Shown here: positions 1 to 9,718 of the stretch, piece by piece
Layout of the letters: each line of letters begins with the position of its first letter
Numbering within the stretch: the first letter of the stretch is position 1
Source of the DNA: an uncultured Lachnospiraceae bacterium
GTDB lineage: Bacteria; Bacillota; Clostridia; Lachnospirales; Lachnospiraceae
NCBI GenBank assembly: GCA_910577175.1
Contig: CAJTLU010000008.1
Span: forward strand, 62,001 to 126,000
Length of the DNA: 64,000 nt
Direction of reading: 5' to 3'
Made by a program: the position numbers and the translations under genes
The notes under the pieces: generated by a model
The model's input: the letters and a program-made list of their open reading frames with translations, nothing else
Database searches by the model: none
Told to the model about the DNA's origin: nothing

Positions 1-1155
1 CTTTTCCTCCGGCGTATAGGTCAAATCCATGCCGGTAATCAGGTTCTTTAAGCGCGTCAGCACCTTTGCATTAAGCGCATCAATTTTGGACTGGATGGAA
101 AGCGCCGGATTTTCCATCCGGTACTGCCGTACCTGCTCGGCACTGTACAAGCAATCGTCCTCAAATAAAATATCCCTGTGCGGGATGACGTTCTCCTCTA
201 ACCGCAGACAGAACGCCTCCAGCGCCCGGAACCATTCGGACGTTCCCTTATAAAAGTCTTTCTGTCCGCACGGCACTATCTTATACTTTTTTTCTTTCCA
301 GTCCTCATACAAAAGCCGGACAAAAAGCTGTTCCATTGTCATCTGGCGCACGCCGCGCACATCTAACTCCGGCAGTACGCCGGTAATGTAATTTAACAGG
401 ATCCGGTTGCTGCCGATAATGTAGAAATCATCCGGTTGGAAATCCCTCCCGTAATTGTATAGAATATAGGAAATGCGGTGCATTGCCACGGTTGTCTTTC
501 CGCTGCCTGCCACACCCTGCACGATAAGATTCCGGTACGGGGATTTCCGTATAATTTCATTCTGCTCCTTTTGAATCGTTGCAATAATTTCTCCAAGCAC
601 CGCTTCCTTGTTTTTCGCAAGATATTTCGTCAGGAGTTCATCATTTGCCACGACCTCGGAATCGTAATACTCTATCAGCTGGTCTTCACAAACTTCATAG
701 GTACGCTTTTTCTGCAGCTCGATTGTAATTTCTTTCTTTTCCGGTGCCACATAGGAACACATGCCGAGACCGTTTTCATAATAGACATTTGCAATCGGGG
801 CACGCCAGTCGATGATAACAATCGTCGTCCCATCTTTCATCACGCCGCCTTTTCCAATATAAAACGTTTCCTCTTCCCGGCCAGGTTCTTTAATATCAAT
901 CCTGCCAAAATACGCCTTCTTTAACGCCCGCAGATTTTTTTCTAAGGCCTGCCGCATGTTGTTATGCATCGTAATTGTGTTGGATAGCTGGGTAAAAATC
1001 TCCGGGTCGTCATCATGGTAACGCTTGTACATATCCTGAATCTCTTCTCCCATTACAGCAACGTCTTTTTCGTATACCGCAATATTCTCCCGGATTACCT
1101 TCACACATTCCTTCAGATGCGCTTCTTCCCGTAACCGTTCCGTGTCTTTTTCCAT
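1..1155 (-). CDS. helD: HelD-family RNA polymerase recycling helicase (3' part outside window)
   Basis: The reading frame runs unbroken from an ATG at 1155 off the left edge, so only the first 385 residues are seen. They comprise a charged, probably coiled N-terminal arm (about residues 1-90), a segment with IDWRAP typical of HelD N-domains, and a Walker A motif GVAGSGKTT at about residues 214-222. This order, with a long arm before a superfamily 1 ATPase core, is that of HelD proteins, which remove stalled RNA polymerase from DNA. An AGGAGG site lies 8-10 bases before the ATG. UvrD/Rep-type helicases are the alternative but lack this arm. Confidence 0.86.
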   Translation of the reverse strand, partial: MEKDTERLREEAHLKECVKVIRENIAVYEKDVAVMGEEIQDMYKRYHDDDPEIFTQLSNTITMHNNMRQALEKNLRALKKAYFGRIDIKEPGREEETFYIGKGGVMKDGTTIVIIDWRAPIANVYYENGLGMCSYVAPEKKEITIELQKKRTYEVCEDQLIEYYDSEVVANDELLTKYLAKNKEAVLGEIIATIQKEQNEIIRKSPYRNLIVQGVAGSGKTTVAMHRISYILYNYGRDFQPDDFYIIGSNRILLNYITGVLPELDVRGVRQMTMEQLFVRLLYEDWKEKKYKIVPCGQKDFYKGTSEWFRALEAFCLRLEENVIPHRDILFEDDCLYSAEQVRQYRMENPALSIQSKIDALNAKVLTRLKNLITGMDLTYTPEEK

Positions 1156-1260
1156 TCTGATGTCCTCCTTCTTCCGACAGCTAACCGCATCCGTCTTGCA
1201 GACGCATCCGCGCTGCATACGGCCGGTATTAACCACCGGTACTTATGATAGCTACTATCT

Positions 1261-1412
1261 GGGTTCCCGCATTTTGTGCACCCTTTTTATTCCTGAGGCC
1301 GTGCAGCATTGTAATTTTGCATGCGCAAACACTCCGCCAGACTTCCTTTGCAAAATTACGGTGCCGCACAGCCCAGGTATCCTTCCGGGTCATTTAAAAA
1401 TGCGGAAAACCA
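1261..1412. repeat. Imperfect palindromic intergenic repeat element
   Basis: The 390-base gap between helD and the next gene holds a long imperfect palindrome and nothing else I can see. The outer ends read TTCCCGCATTTT and AAAAATGCGGAAAA. Inner arms at about 1292-1322 and 1349-1380 share GTAATTTTGCA. The outer motif recurs at 13331-13409, 33193-33216 and 34561-34589, so this looks like one copy of a small non-coding repeat family (REP or MITE-like). Confidence 0.55.
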
Positions 1413-1546
1413 GGAACTACTGCACTTCCTTCGTGCGCTTTTTCATAATACCATAAAATAAAAAAAATACTAGACTTTTCTTTTGAAATGTGATAACATA
1501 GATAATGAAGTGTAGGTAAAATTCGGGATTTAACGGAGGCATACTT

Positions 1547-1750
1547 ATGGAAGCAAAGAAAATCACGGTATTGCGCTCACTCAGCCTGCTTATCTTAGGA
1601 ATTACGACAGTAATACTTTTAGGAGCCCGCTTTATCGGCATCGAGTTGTCTGACATGACAATAAGAGTCCTTGGTATCGTCGACCTCATTACACTTCCTG
1701 TCCTGGCGTTTACAACATGGCGGATGTTCTTTCCACATAGGAGCTATTAA
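1547..1750 (+). CDS. Small two-helix membrane protein
   Basis: A 67-residue protein with two hydrophobic stretches (about residues 9-28 and 38-60) and a basic end. An ACGGAGG site sits 8 bases before the ATG, and a terminator hairpin follows at 1801-1834. I do not recognise the family. It stands alone between helD and the AT-rich cluster. Confidence 0.6.
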   Translation: MEAKKITVLRSLSLLILGITTVILLGARFIGIELSDMTIRVLGIVDLITLPVLAFTTWRMFFPHRSY

Positions 1751-1800
1751 GTTCCTGCACAGATGCCTATAACAGTCAAATACCCTATTAACAAAAATAA

Positions 1801-1834
1801 AACAGGAGAGCTTTGTAAGCTACCCTGTTTTTTT
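1801..1834 (+). terminator. Rho-independent terminator
   Basis: Stem ACAGG..AGCTT / AAGCT..CCTGT with a two-base loop, followed by seven T. It ends the small membrane protein gene. Confidence 0.7.
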
Positions 1835-1880
1835 ATATATGCTGTCCTTTCCTGACTATCAAAAGCATATAAACTTCTAT

Positions 1881-2982
1881 TTACTTTCTGTCCATGTCTT
1901 TTCCGTCGCTTTGCTGCAAGTAAAACATCGCCTTCTGCGTTTCAATTTCCGCTCTCAATTCTTCCTCTGTCGGCAAATAAAGCTTATACTTGGATGCAAA
2001 CAGCTGCTCATTGCCGTGAAGTACAGAATACCTTGCTATATCTTCATCCGTGTCCGCACAAAGCAGAATTCCAATCGTGGGATTATCTCCCTCACTACGC
2101 TTTAACTCATCATACATGCGGATATACATGTCCATCTGACCCACATCCTGATGTGTAATCTTCTGTGTTTTCAAATCTATCAGAACAAAGCACGTTTAGA
2201 ATATAATTGTAAAATACAAGGTCTATAAAATAATCCTGCTTTTCTGTATGAATATGCTGCTGCCTTGCTACAAAAGCATAACCTTTTCCGAGTTCCATCA
2301 GAAACTTCTGCAAATTAGAAAGAATACTTTTCTCAAAGTCGCTCTCTGTAAAGTCAGTATTGGAAGCAAGCCCCAAAAATTCGGCAATTACCGGATTCTT
2401 TATAAATTCCAGCTTGTCAGTTTGATATTCAGTAGTTATCGCTTTCATTTCATTCTCCACAATTTCTCTTTTCTGGGTCTGAAGCATACGATAATAATAC
2501 TGTGAAGAAATATTGCGCTGTAAGGTTCTGACACTCCAAGTCTGCTCGGTAGCCTCTTTCTCATACCATGCACGGGCTTTTTCGTCATTTACCTGCAATA
2601 ATACTGCATAATGCGACCACGACAACAACCCCTGAGATTTTCCAGACAGTGTCTGGAAAATCTCAGGATAAGTCTTATAGAATGAATAAAAACTATACAA
2701 ATTGGATTTCGTAAATCCTTTTCCATATTCTGCGGACAATTCCTTAGAAAGTTTTTTTATGATTTCCGCCCCATATTTTGCCCGTTCTTCACCCTGCATT
2801 TCTTCGCTGGCAATTCGGTATCCAATCAGCCAGTTTCTCTGCACAAGGGTGGTATTTACCGCCTGATATGCTGCTTTTTGTGAGGTTTCTATAATCCCAC
2901 GCATATCTTTTAAGATATCGTCTGTTTTAACAAAATTATTCATAATGCTATTTTGACCAATGTTCACCGGCTTATTCTCCAT
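1881..2982 (-). pseudogene. Frameshifted DUF1016/YhcG-family PDDEXK nuclease
   Basis: The first frame (ATG 2982) gives the DUF1016 N-terminal domain and the start of the PD-(D/E)XK core, ending FIDLVFYNYIL. The second frame continues it as IDLK then THQDVGQMDMY and the usual C-terminus to 1881. The two halves join at about 2195-2200, where the DNA has a net extra base compared with what the family needs (expected LKCFVLIDLK). The break lies between the catalytic Asp and the IDLK strand, so neither half should cut DNA alone. YhcG proteins are often found with defence and restriction genes. The region is much more AT-rich than the genes further right. Confidence 0.8.
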
Positions 2983-3025
2983 AATGACCCAACTCCTTTT
3001 TACTATTATCCGGTAATAATATCTT

Positions 3026-3643
3026 TTATAAAGTATTCAAAAATTCAGACTTGCTTATTATGGTCGCTATGTCCTTTAAACTTCCTATGTTAAATCTAAT
3101 ATTGTCGTCGTTTGCAGATTCGTCTGCAATTAAGTACCTATATTCATTTTGATACGAAAAAATTTCTTCTCTCTTTGCAAATGATGTATAATCAAAACCT
3201 TTCGTCATTAAATCTATAACTCCCTTTTCATCTTCGATGCTTTTATCCCGATAATATACAATATCCCTATCATAAAGTATGTATTTATTTTTTGTCGCTC
3301 CGCTTTTTATCCTTCTGTCAAATTCCCGTTCATTTTCTATTTTTACAATATAATCTCCAAATTCAAACATTTCTGTTATTCTATCTGTACTGCGTTTATC
3401 ATCTAAGTGATATAAACATAAGGCATAATTTACATTCTCTCTATTGGGAGTAATAATAAGTTTTACCGGAATACCTTGTGGAGTCTGATATTTTGTTGTA
3501 CAAAATTTATTTTCAAACTCATCATATCTTCCAACACATTTTTTCTGCTCAGTCTCCAAATATTTCTTTAATCGTCCAAATTGCATCGTTCCGGATACAA
3601 AAGAATCTGCACCCGCTTTATCTATAAATTTTAAAAATGACAT
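3026..3643 (-). CDS. Uncharacterised protein, DUF2971-like pattern
   Basis: A 205-residue soluble protein I cannot place firmly. The N-terminus (FLKFIDKAGADSFVSGTMQF, then LKKYLE) has the shape of a family that begins with a short Lys/Phe strand and an AxxFxxGxhxF helix, as in DUF2971-like proteins near phage-defence genes. That link is an inference. A GGAGGGGAAG ribosome site precedes the ATG at 3643. It lies between two frameshifted defence-type genes in the same direction and spacing and could belong to the same unit. Confidence 0.6.
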   Translation of the reverse strand: MSFLKFIDKAGADSFVSGTMQFGRLKKYLETEQKKCVGRYDEFENKFCTTKYQTPQGIPVKLIITPNRENVNYALCLYHLDDKRSTDRITEMFEFGDYIVKIENEREFDRRIKSGATKNKYILYDRDIVYYRDKSIEDEKGVIDLMTKGFDYTSFAKREEIFSYQNEYRYLIADESANDDNIRFNIGSLKDIATIISKSEFLNTL

Positions 3644-3726
3644 TTAGCTTCCCCTCCTCCAAACTCACTCACACTTGCACTCATAGTCATTCGCTTGTAC
3701 TGCTTTTTAACTGTCTCTATGGCAAG

Positions 3727-3837
3727 TTACAGATGCCTGTATATGAATCCTTCATCATATTCCACCAAAACTAAAACCAGATCAAATTCTGAATAATAAT
3801 TCTTATCTATATATTTCCGTCGAATCCAAAAGTTCAT
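3727..3837 (-). CDS. Possible 36-residue peptide or gene remnant
   Basis: A short frame starting MNFWIRRKYID and ending EGFIYRHL. It overlaps the end of the SIR2-like gene and has no clear ribosome site. Its composition looks protein-like, so it may be the tail of a lost gene. Weak call. Confidence 0.2.
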   Translation of the reverse strand: MNFWIRRKYIDKNYYSEFDLVLVLVEYDEGFIYRHL

Positions 3838-4710
3838 ATGAACAATTTAACTTTTTAGTCCAATCGCTCGTTTCCTTGCTTTTTTCTTTATTATGTATAT
3901 AAACTTTAACCATATTCTTGTTGTTAATAATATCAATAATACTATTATCACCATATGGTGACATGCCAAAATGTCTATTTCATCTACCTTATCTAATTCA
4001 GTATATAATTCCTTTCCACGATACAAGAATAAATCATCAGCAGGATATAATCTATCAGACGGGAAAAAACCCGAAACACAAATAAGTTTTTTCTTATCTA
4101 TTCCTTCTGGTGCAAAAATAACATCATTGGGACTAAATTCTATGATAGTATTCGATTTTTCTATATCCTTAACTGCAATCGCATATTCTTTAAGCTTCAT
4201 TCTGTCTTTGCTGACAAGTACTGCATTTTTCACATTGACAAACTTAGCAAAGTCCACTCGTCCATACAAATATATACTCTTCAATTCTATATCCCAAAAT
4301 TCAACATAATTTAAAGTGAATATATAATCATATCTATCAATTGGTGGCATTTTTGTTCTATCATAATTTTCTCTGATTTTACCGTCTTTTAAATAAAAAA
4401 TAGTCAAAAGGCAAACACATTCAACAATGTCTTGTATCCTATACTCATCATTATCTGTCCACCCGATATTTGTTTCTCTTTTAATATAATCATATAAAAA
4501 CCGTGCAAGTATTTCAATCCCATAAATTGTAGACTTATCATTTATGTTTCCCAAAAATCCTTTATCTGTCTTTACTTTAAAAAGACTTTCTATAATTGGT
4601 GAATATAATCCTACATTGTATAAAAATCTTTGCTGAATGCTCTCTCTTGATAAATCTTCTATTCCTATACAAGCGTTTATTCCATTTCCTAATAATAATC
4701 CTCTTGCCAT
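3803..4710 (-). pseudogene. Frameshifted SIR2/AbiH-like Rossmann protein
   Basis: The N-terminus GLLLGNGIN is the nucleotide-binding loop of SIR2-like and AbiH-like proteins, and YIFTLNY near the middle is the second family motif. Near position 3967 the frame breaks. As it stands the protein ends in a hydrophobic run unlike the family. Adding one T to the TT of GACATTTTGG restores DIFGMSPYGD, then a tail KVYIHNK, ending at 3803, which is the expected SIR2/AbiH C-terminus. Such proteins deplete NAD or abort infection in known defence systems; a role here is inference. The intact product would be about 302 residues. Confidence 0.65.
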
Positions 4711-4838
4711 TTTGTATCCTCCAACTGATTATAAACATCTCGTCTTCCCAAGCTTCCAGCAAAATATATATATACCTCTGGCAGACCTTTCAATACTTCC
4801 TCTTTTGCCATTTTGATAATTTCTTCAGTCACTCCCAC
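4689..4838 (-). CDS. Small protein overlapping the SIR2-like gene
   Basis: A GTG-started frame of 49 residues (contains YIYFAGSLGRRD) overlaps the start of the SIR2-like gene by 22 bases, with an AAAGGAAG ribosome site upstream. The overlap suggests translational coupling. No family recognised; it could be the truncated end of a larger gene. The 289 bases between here and the ABC permease gene show no gene. Confidence 0.35.
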   Translation of the reverse strand: MGVTEEIIKMAKEEVLKGLPEVYIYFAGSLGRRDVYNQLEDTKWQEDYY

Positions 4839-5127
4839 AATAGTACACTTCCTTTAATTGTTTTTCATTCTTATAATTATAATCTCGCATGGCGTAAAAG
4901 TCAATGCTTATACTTTTAAGATATGACAATCCGTATGCCGCCGTAACAACTATAATAGAGGCTATTATTTTTCCTATTCTAGCTTATTGTGTTCCAGCAG
5001 TAAAAAAATTTAAATATGCATTGCAAAATTATTCCCTAAAAAAGTCCCCTGCTACTTTCCTTGCTATGTTCTCCACAAATACTTACATTTACTGTTATCT
5101 TCTCTCCTATGCGGGCTTGAAACCACC

Positions 5128-7368
5128 TCATTCCCTGTTTTTCAGAACCTCCACAGGAGAAATATGCTCCAGCTTGCAGGTCAGTATTCTGTTTACGGCA
5201 AAGCAGCCTGCCATTACCCCGAGAAAGATAACCGCATAAAGATACGGCGGAAATTCCAGATTCATCCCACAGGAGGTATTCGCGATAAGCCATGGAAAAA
5301 GCCGGTCTATCGCAAGCTTTGAAGCCGGTATGGCGATAAGCGCTCCGATTAATACTGTTATCGTAATTCCGCCAAGGTAAAGCTTTTTTATCTCCTTTGT
5401 ACGATAACCGAAAATTTTTATCAGGGATATCCCGAAGGAAGCGCGTTCTATCATCACATTCAGCATAAGGAACAGGACCGCAAAGAACACGATGACCGAA
5501 GCGCCTGTCAGCATAACCACCATCGGTCTCATCAGCCCGATAAACACGGACGAGGAACGCACGATATCCTCCTTTGTCGTTACCGAATTTACCTGCCTGC
5601 TGTCAATCGTAAGAGCGGTATCGGACAAAAGCATATTGTAATAGCCGTCGTTTCTGCCGAACAGCTCACGCATACTGTCAATCTCCATAAACACTGCAAG
5701 CCCTGCAGCATAGTCGGCAATTTCCGTAATGGTAAAGACATAGTCCGTATCGTTCTCACGGTCGGTCAGGATAAGCCTGCTGCCCTTTTTCAGACCATAC
5801 TTCTGTGCCACGGAGGCGCCTGCCACCACCCTGTTTTCCCCCTGTTCCGGCACGATACCATAGTACGGATTACCGCTTCCGATTCCTATGACGCTTACAT
5901 CCATCGTATAGCCATAATAGGTTTTTGAAAGCAGTTCCACATAACACGCCTCCGCGTTTTCCGGCACATCTTCCGAAGGCACTTTCAACGTATACATATA
6001 TGCAAACCTTGTTGTTTCAGTGCTGTCGTTTTTAACATTCCGGCACAGAACGGCGCAGTCCAGTCCCATCATAAAAAGCAGGAGCGAAACCAGCATCCCG
6101 GCAATGACCGTGATACCAGCTCTTTTCTCGCGCCACATCTGCCTTATCTGGAAACGGCGGAGAAAACCCGCCTTTTTCAAGGCCGGTCCTCCCCCGCCGC
6201 TCCTCTGTCCGTTTCTCATAAGGGAAAGCGCCGTCCCCGAAAGCTTTCCGTTTATTACAAAAAAATTCACGGCAGCCGAGACAACAGGAGGCATTATGAC
6301 CGCATACAGTATCAGGTACAGCGGATACACCGGCTCAAACTCCGGGACGGAAAAATAGCTATATGTACTTGCCATCTGGAGCGGAAGCCCGAACCGCCCG
6401 AAGCCTGCCAGGGTTCCGGAAAGACTACCCAAGAGGCTGACCATCACAGGCAGCCCGATATATTGGCTGATAATCTCCCTTTTCCTCGCGCCCAAGGCGT
6501 AAAACGTGCCGATAACCGCTGCTTCGCGCTGTATCCGGTGAACGACAAAAACAGAAATCACATACGCAAACAACGCCATCACCATGACGCCTGCAAAGAG
6601 TCCCACGTTTTTGTTCATACGCATATCCCCTGCCGCTGCCCTGAGCCTGCAATTATCCTCCGCCCGGACAAAGGAAATCAGAACATTATCCGGTTCAAAT
6701 TCAAATCCCTGGATAAGCTCCTTTAATCCGTCATGGGAAAGCCTTCCGTCCAGACGATAGGTATAGCAGTATTCTACGCTATGACCCTTCTCTTCCAGCA
6801 TTCCATACTGCTCATCAGGAAAAAAAGCAATGCCGAAAAGGAAGCTGTTTGCAGCAGGGTCAGATAACTTTGCAACAGGCAGGTCATAGTCGGGGACGCT
6901 GCCGATGCCTGTAACCGTAAATACCGTTCCCTGGATTTCCACACGGCTGCCAACAGAAATTTTATGCTCGGCGCAGTAACGCTTTTCCAGAAATACCTCG
7001 TTCCCCTGCACAGGCAGCCTTCCAGCGTCAACCACAGCAAGGTCCGTCTTTTGGCGCAGCTTATAGGCACGGAGGACCGAGCCGTCCGGCATTCTGATAT
7101 CAAAATAAAAGCTTCTTTCAAGAATCACCCCGCGGTCTGCTATCGCAGCCTCTTGCTCCTCTGCAAGTGGTAAAAATGTAGTAAACTGTCCATCTTCCGG
7201 CATTGTCTGCCGCTCCGCCTGCTCTGTTCCGGTGATAATGGTTTCTGCCGCGCCCAGCACTGAAATTATGATATACATACCAAACGCTATCATCAGAAAC
7301 AGGGCAAGATAACGCCAGAAATTACAACAAAGCTCACGGATTATCCTTTTATAAAATACTCTGTTCAT
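5128..7368 (-). CDS. FtsX-like ABC transporter permease
   Basis: 746 residues: one N-terminal membrane helix (about 13-37), a large extracytoplasmic MacB-like domain (about 40-260), three helices (about 270-385), a second helix near 430, a second extracytoplasmic domain, and three C-terminal helices (about 640-735). This is the full-length layout with two FtsX domains, so one polypeptide can form the channel with a dimer of the ATPase. Its ATG shares one base with the stop of the ATPase gene (TAATG). Substrate unknown; relatives export peptides, lipids or antimicrobials. Confidence 0.88.
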   Translation of the reverse strand: MNRVFYKRIIRELCCNFWRYLALFLMIAFGMYIIISVLGAAETIITGTEQAERQTMPEDGQFTTFLPLAEEQEAAIADRGVILERSFYFDIRMPDGSVLRAYKLRQKTDLAVVDAGRLPVQGNEVFLEKRYCAEHKISVGSRVEIQGTVFTVTGIGSVPDYDLPVAKLSDPAANSFLFGIAFFPDEQYGMLEEKGHSVEYCYTYRLDGRLSHDGLKELIQGFEFEPDNVLISFVRAEDNCRLRAAAGDMRMNKNVGLFAGVMVMALFAYVISVFVVHRIQREAAVIGTFYALGARKREIISQYIGLPVMVSLLGSLSGTLAGFGRFGLPLQMASTYSYFSVPEFEPVYPLYLILYAVIMPPVVSAAVNFFVINGKLSGTALSLMRNGQRSGGGGPALKKAGFLRRFQIRQMWREKRAGITVIAGMLVSLLLFMMGLDCAVLCRNVKNDSTETTRFAYMYTLKVPSEDVPENAEACYVELLSKTYYGYTMDVSVIGIGSGNPYYGIVPEQGENRVVAGASVAQKYGLKKGSRLILTDRENDTDYVFTITEIADYAAGLAVFMEIDSMRELFGRNDGYYNMLLSDTALTIDSRQVNSVTTKEDIVRSSSVFIGLMRPMVVMLTGASVIVFFAVLFLMLNVMIERASFGISLIKIFGYRTKEIKKLYLGGITITVLIGALIAIPASKLAIDRLFPWLIANTSCGMNLEFPPYLYAVIFLGVMAGCFAVNRILTCKLEHISPVEVLKNRE

Positions 7369-8069
7369 TACAGCTCCTCCAGTTCTGCGGCGGGTACGCG
7401 GATTTTGTTTTCATAGTCGCTTATGATAAGACCGTCCTTAACGACCAGCACCTTATGCATCATATTTTTTATGGCATTGTTGTGTGTAACGATAAGCATT
7501 GTCGTGCCGTACTTCTCATTGATTTTTTCCAGCAAAATGAGAATATCCCGTGAGGTCCTGGAGTCGAGTGCCCCGGTCGGCTCGTCACACAGAAGCAGCC
7601 TCGGGTTCTTTACAAGCGCTCTTGCAATAGCGCAGCGCTGCTGCTGTCCCCCGGAAAGCTGGGAAGGAAATTTATTCCGGTGCCCGGAAAGACCGAGCAG
7701 CTCTATCAGTTCGTCAATGTCTGCCGGCGCCTGCGAAATATATGCGCAGACCTCTATATTTTCCTGCACGGTAAGATTCGGTACAAGATTATAAAACTGG
7801 AAAACAAAGCCCAGATTATCCCGCCGGTATTCGGACAGCTCTTTCGGCTTTAATCCGGATATTTCCCTGCCGTCTACCTTCACCGAACCCGAATCTATCG
7901 TTTCAAGACCGCCGATACAGTTTAAAAGCGTCGATTTCCCGCTGCCGCTGGCGCCCTGGATAGCGCACATCTGCCCTCTCCCGACCGAAGCCGAAACACC
8001 CCTGAGCACTTCAACATAGCTTGTATCCTTGCCGTAGCTCTTTTTTAACCCGTTTATCTCCAAATACAT
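7368..8069 (-). CDS. ABC transporter ATP-binding protein, LolD/MacB type
   Basis: 233 residues from the ATG at 8069, chosen because AGGAGG lies 6-8 bases upstream; a longer frame to 8117 lacks a site. Walker A GASGSGKST, Q-loop QFYN, signature LSGGQQQR, Walker B LLLCDEPTGALD and switch His VTHN are all present. It is coupled to the permease. A palindromic operator at 8109-8125 and the adjacent TetR gene suggest the pump is repressed until an inducer binds. Confidence 0.92.
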   Translation of the reverse strand: MYLEINGLKKSYGKDTSYVEVLRGVSASVGRGQMCAIQGASGSGKSTLLNCIGGLETIDSGSVKVDGREISGLKPKELSEYRRDNLGFVFQFYNLVPNLTVQENIEVCAYISQAPADIDELIELLGLSGHRNKFPSQLSGGQQQRCAIARALVKNPRLLLCDEPTGALDSRTSRDILILLEKINEKYGTTMLIVTHNNAIKNMMHKVLVVKDGLIISDYENKIRVPAAELEEL

Positions 8070-8108
8070 ACCACTACCTCCTCGCAGACATAATAGAAAA
8101 TTGGTCTT

Positions 8109-8125
8109 ACATAACACTGTTATGT
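8109..8125. promoter_or_regulatory. Palindromic operator, probable TetR site
   Basis: ACATAACACTGTTATGT is a perfect 8+1+8 inverted repeat 40 bases before the ABC ATPase start. A TATTAT at 8090-8095 on the minus strand may be the -10 of the pump promoter, which would put the palindrome over its -35 region. Assignment to the neighbouring TetR protein is inference. Confidence 0.6.
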
Positions 8126-8133
8126 TGCATTTT

Positions 8134-8185
8134 AAAAAAATAAGACTACCGCCAGAGCTCCTGCCGTTTGCTGCGGCAGCCTCTG
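8134..8185 (-). terminator. Terminator after the TetR gene
   Basis: Arms CAGAGCTCCTGCCG and CGGCAGCCTCTG form a GC-rich stem; on the minus strand the hairpin is followed by TTATTTTTTT. It separates the TetR operon from the ABC operon. Confidence 0.6.
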
Positions 8186-8195
8186 ACAGAGCTCT

Positions 8196-8831
8196 CTAGC
8201 CGGGCGGCTGCCCCTCCTTTGAAAGTATCAACCTGGCACTTCCTGCCACAACAAACTCCAACAGCTTTTTCTGGATTACAACCGCCCTCTCCACATCCTT
8301 TTCGCTTAACAAAAGCTGCACCAGCGAATCCACCGCCGTATGAACAATAAAATGGACAAAAAAGGGTTCCGGGGCAGGCAGACCGTGTCTCTCTGCGTAT
8401 TCCGACAAAAAGAAAAAATATCTTTTTTCAAGAAGCTCTGTAATCCTGTCCGGAAAATTCTCATATCGGGAGCCCTGCGACTTTTTTACAAGCAGGATAA
8501 TAACATCATAATTATTATACAGATGCCGCACCAAAAGCTCCGCAAAGCGGTCATGGTCGCCTTCGGAATGCTCATAGCCGGGTATCTGCGAAAGAAGCGC
8601 ATTTTCCTCTTCGAAATGCTGCTCCAGCAGTCCGGAAAGCTGCGCTATGAACCTGTCAACAAGCGCGCCGAATAAATCCTCCTTATCCTTAAAAAAGAAA
8701 TACAACGCGCCGGTGGTAACGCCCGCCTCCGAACAGATTCTGCGCAGAGAGGACTTCATATATCCCTTTTCGAGAAACTCCCGTTTCGCTTTTTCCATAA
8801 GAAGCTCTCTCGTTTCGCCATCCTCTTTCAA
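8196..8831 (-). CDS. TetR/AcrR family transcriptional regulator
   Basis: The helix-turn-helix spans about residues 10-58 (ICSEAGVTTGALYFFFKDKEDLF), followed by a helical ligand domain. The likely start is TTG 8831 because GGGGAGG lies 10 bases upstream; this gives 211 residues and starts just after the previous stop. The ATG at 8867 would overlap the previous gene. Adjacent to the ABC pump and its palindromic operator, so probably its repressor. Confidence 0.85.
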   Translation of the reverse strand: MKEDGETRELLMEKAKREFLEKGYMKSSLRRICSEAGVTTGALYFFFKDKEDLFGALVDRFIAQLSGLLEQHFEEENALLSQIPGYEHSEGDHDRFAELLVRHLYNNYDVIILLVKKSQGSRYENFPDRITELLEKRYFFFLSEYAERHGLPAPEPFFVHFIVHTAVDSLVQLLLSEKDVERAVVIQKKLLEFVVAGSARLILSKEGQPPG

Positions 8832-8835
8832 TCCT

Positions 8836-9672
8836 TTACCGCCTCCCCACCAGAATCTCAGCCTCAATCGTTACTTCCTTTATCTGCTCCCAAGCGATAC
8901 GCTCCTTATCCACATGAAACAGTAACGGCGTCATAGCCACAAATGCCTCCAGATGCTCATAGGGCATCTGATACGTTGCAGAGCATTTCCGCTTCTCAAG
9001 GAGAGGATAGTGCTTCTCAAAATAGCCGGTAATCTGCTCATTGGAATATTCCTTGTTTACTAAAGAGTCTTTCGCTGCTGCACGGAGCTCCTTGATATGA
9101 TTCTCCCCCGGAATTACCTTGATGAGATACCCTCCCGGCTTCAATACCCTGTCAAACTCCGCATAATTGGCAGGAGAAAAAATATTCAGGATACTGTCAA
9201 CACATTGCTCCCGGAGCGGGATTTTCGCAAGGTCCCCGACAAACCACCGGATGGAATTGCCGGAATCCCTCTGTGCCGCAAGCTGCACCGACTCCTTTAC
9301 AATATCAAACGCCAATACTGTTTTTGCTGTGCGCTTGCTGACCTCCGAAGAATAATACCCTTCGCCACAGCCCGCATCCAAAAGGACGCTGCCGGTTTCA
9401 TACTCCTCCAATACTGCCAGCAGCTCCTTTAAGATATGGGAATAGTAGCCGTTCTCCAGAATCTGCTTCCGCTTTAAAAAGCTGTCCTTACTGTAATTCT
9501 TCTCCCGTTTTGCATGTAAAAGAAGATTGACATAACCGTATTTTGCTATATCATAGCAATGTCCCCCGGCACAGCGCAGACTGTGCTCCCAGAGTCTTAA
9601 TTCAGCGTTACAGACAGGACAGCCAAAAAAATCCACGCTGTCGCGAAATCTTAAAAATTTATCGGTATTCAT
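8836..9672 (-). CDS. rlmA: RlmA-family 23S rRNA guanine-N1 methyltransferase
   Basis: The N-terminus has a zinc site CPVC..C..H (CPVCNAEL then CAGGHCYD), followed by the RlmA signature KYGYVNLLL and a Rossmann methyltransferase with motif I LLDAGCGEGYYS. Family members methylate N1 of G745/G748 in 23S rRNA; one branch gives tylosin resistance. ATG 9672 has GGGGGAAGC upstream. Whether this is the I or II branch cannot be told by eye. Confidence 0.82.
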   Translation of the reverse strand: MNTDKFLRFRDSVDFFGCPVCNAELRLWEHSLRCAGGHCYDIAKYGYVNLLLHAKREKNYSKDSFLKRKQILENGYYSHILKELLAVLEEYETGSVLLDAGCGEGYYSSEVSKRTAKTVLAFDIVKESVQLAAQRDSGNSIRWFVGDLAKIPLREQCVDSILNIFSPANYAEFDRVLKPGGYLIKVIPGENHIKELRAAAKDSLVNKEYSNEQITGYFEKHYPLLEKRKCSATYQMPYEHLEAFVAMTPLLFHVDKERIAWEQIKEVTIEAEILVGRR

Positions 9673-9718
9673 TGCTTCCCCCGCTTGCCTTCCCAAACAA
9701 AAAACGCGCCCGTTATCC

